Origin: Cepaea nemoralis
Lineage: Eukaryota > Mollusca > Gastropoda > Stylommatophora > Helicidae
Direction: 5' to 3'
Assembly (NCBI GenBank): GCA_014155875.1
Contig: JACEFZ010027123.1
Coordinates: forward strand, 177,001-241,000
DNA: 64,000 nucleotides
The stretch's first letter is position 1. Every line of letters starts with the position of its first letter. The position numbers were made by a program, and so were the translations under genes. The notes beneath the pieces are model-generated. The model was not told the DNA's origin. It did no database searches and saw only the letters and a program-made list of their open reading frames with translations. Of the stretch, positions 63,107 through 64,000 are shown in pieces.

Positions 63107-64000
63107 TGTAGATTTTCAGGAATTAATAATAAACAACGCCGTATTCAACATCTCGCTGTGAACATGTTTCAAGTCTACCGTTGCTTGTATCATTATTATG
63201 ACCGAGAGCTAACGTACATTAAAAGATATCTAGCAGACAACCATCTGATCTACTAGTGTGAAACTAGATGCAAAGGGGTCACATTGGGTAAGACTATCGC
63301 CCGACACGTTAATAAACAAGACCCCGCATGCGGTGACTTCACCTATTTCTGGCATAGTAGCACACATTCCAGGCATGCAGTGTACAAGGCTTTAGTGTTG
63401 ACTGTGTGCTATGAAAACAAATCTACTAATAACCACTAGGTCAATTCTTTAGATGCCATTAAAACTTACTGTACATATTGTGTTATAGCAGCTCACAGGA
63501 CAAGACAACCACTTGGATGTTACTATCTCAATAATTATCCCAGAAAAAGTTATGTTATTGGTGTGATTTCTAAATATAACATTCCGCCGGTACAATAGCC
63601 TATTCGAGCTGTAATTTTAAATTGTGGAATGTCCAGGTATGTTCACCATTAGCAAGACGAACGTAGTATCCAGTTGATTTGCCTTTGTGTGAAACGCTAG
63701 GCATGTGAATCTACACCCCAGGATTAACGGAATAGAAGGGGAGGGGGAATATAACATCCTCAAGTTAGTATTTTGTATAAATCCACACACAGTTGAGAAC
63801 TCAATCTACCCGTGATAGATGTCAACATTACATGAAAAATCATACCGCCTAATCCCATGTTATCTGGTTGTAATGATGGGAAATGCCTGCAACCCTCTTA
63901 CAATCTGTAGCGTGTGATTTCTTCAGTTGATATGGCAGGCTTCAGCCAGAATGTTTCTATTTCCTGGATTCCCTGCCTGGAGGTGAAATAGTTTTGGGTC
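63107..64000. other. No gene recognised
   Basis: Region upstream of the Bcl-2-like frame. Nothing seen. Confidence 0.4.

Overview
This is a repeat-rich, AT-rich animal genomic window with no prokaryotic gene layout. The best-supported host genes have spliced exons with GT..AG borders. They belong to the rhodopsin-like chemosensory receptor type described in gastropods such as Aplysia. Together with the mix of APE-type LINEs, Ty3/gypsy elements, a mariner remnant and tRNA-headed SINEs, this suggests a mollusc, probably a gastropod. The species cannot be named from sequence alone.

The core of the window (about 7.7-51.6 kb) is a head-to-tail triplication, all on the minus strand, of a three-exon class A GPCR gene. 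Exon 1 carries the N-terminus and TM1, exon 2 carries TM2-TM3 and ends in IPLK, and exon 3 carries TM4-TM7 and the stop. Copy A uses 16339-16117, 10815-10601 and 8323-7718. Copy B uses 32410-32206, 27574-27360 and 25138-24545. Copy C uses 49422-49218, 45606-45392 and 40744-40142. All three join without a stop into proteins of 347, 337 and 340 aa, with identical intron phases (1, then 0). The repeat unit is about 16-17 kb. It carried an old minus-strand LINE in intron 1 before it was duplicated, and each copy later received its own insertions.

Layout: 1-3.9 kb is a broken Ty3/gypsy element (gag, protease, part of RT) with a LINE 3' end inside it. 3.9-7.7 kb is mostly unrecognised sequence and microsatellites. 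7.7-17.1 kb is receptor copy A. 17.1-24.5 kb holds LINE 3' ends, two large inverted repeats, a mariner remnant, GT-rich satellite and a deleted Ty3/gypsy element. 24.5-33.2 kb is copy B. 33.2-40.1 kb holds a SINE, a decayed LINE and a roughly 960-bp compound microsatellite with about 125 GATA units. 40.1-51.6 kb is copy C, with a LINE cluster in intron 2 and an unusual insertion just upstream containing 18S and 28S rRNA fragments. 51.6-60.8 kb is a nest of LINEs and SINEs. 60.8-64 kb is mostly unrecognised, apart from a 105-aa Bcl-2-like reading frame on the minus strand.

The receptors are probably cell-surface chemosensors made by local duplication. The mobile elements appear inactive: every coding region seen is interrupted or truncated. 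The Bcl-2-like frame is the only other host-type coding candidate. The other long reading frames are microsatellite artefacts, retroelement debris or shadows.
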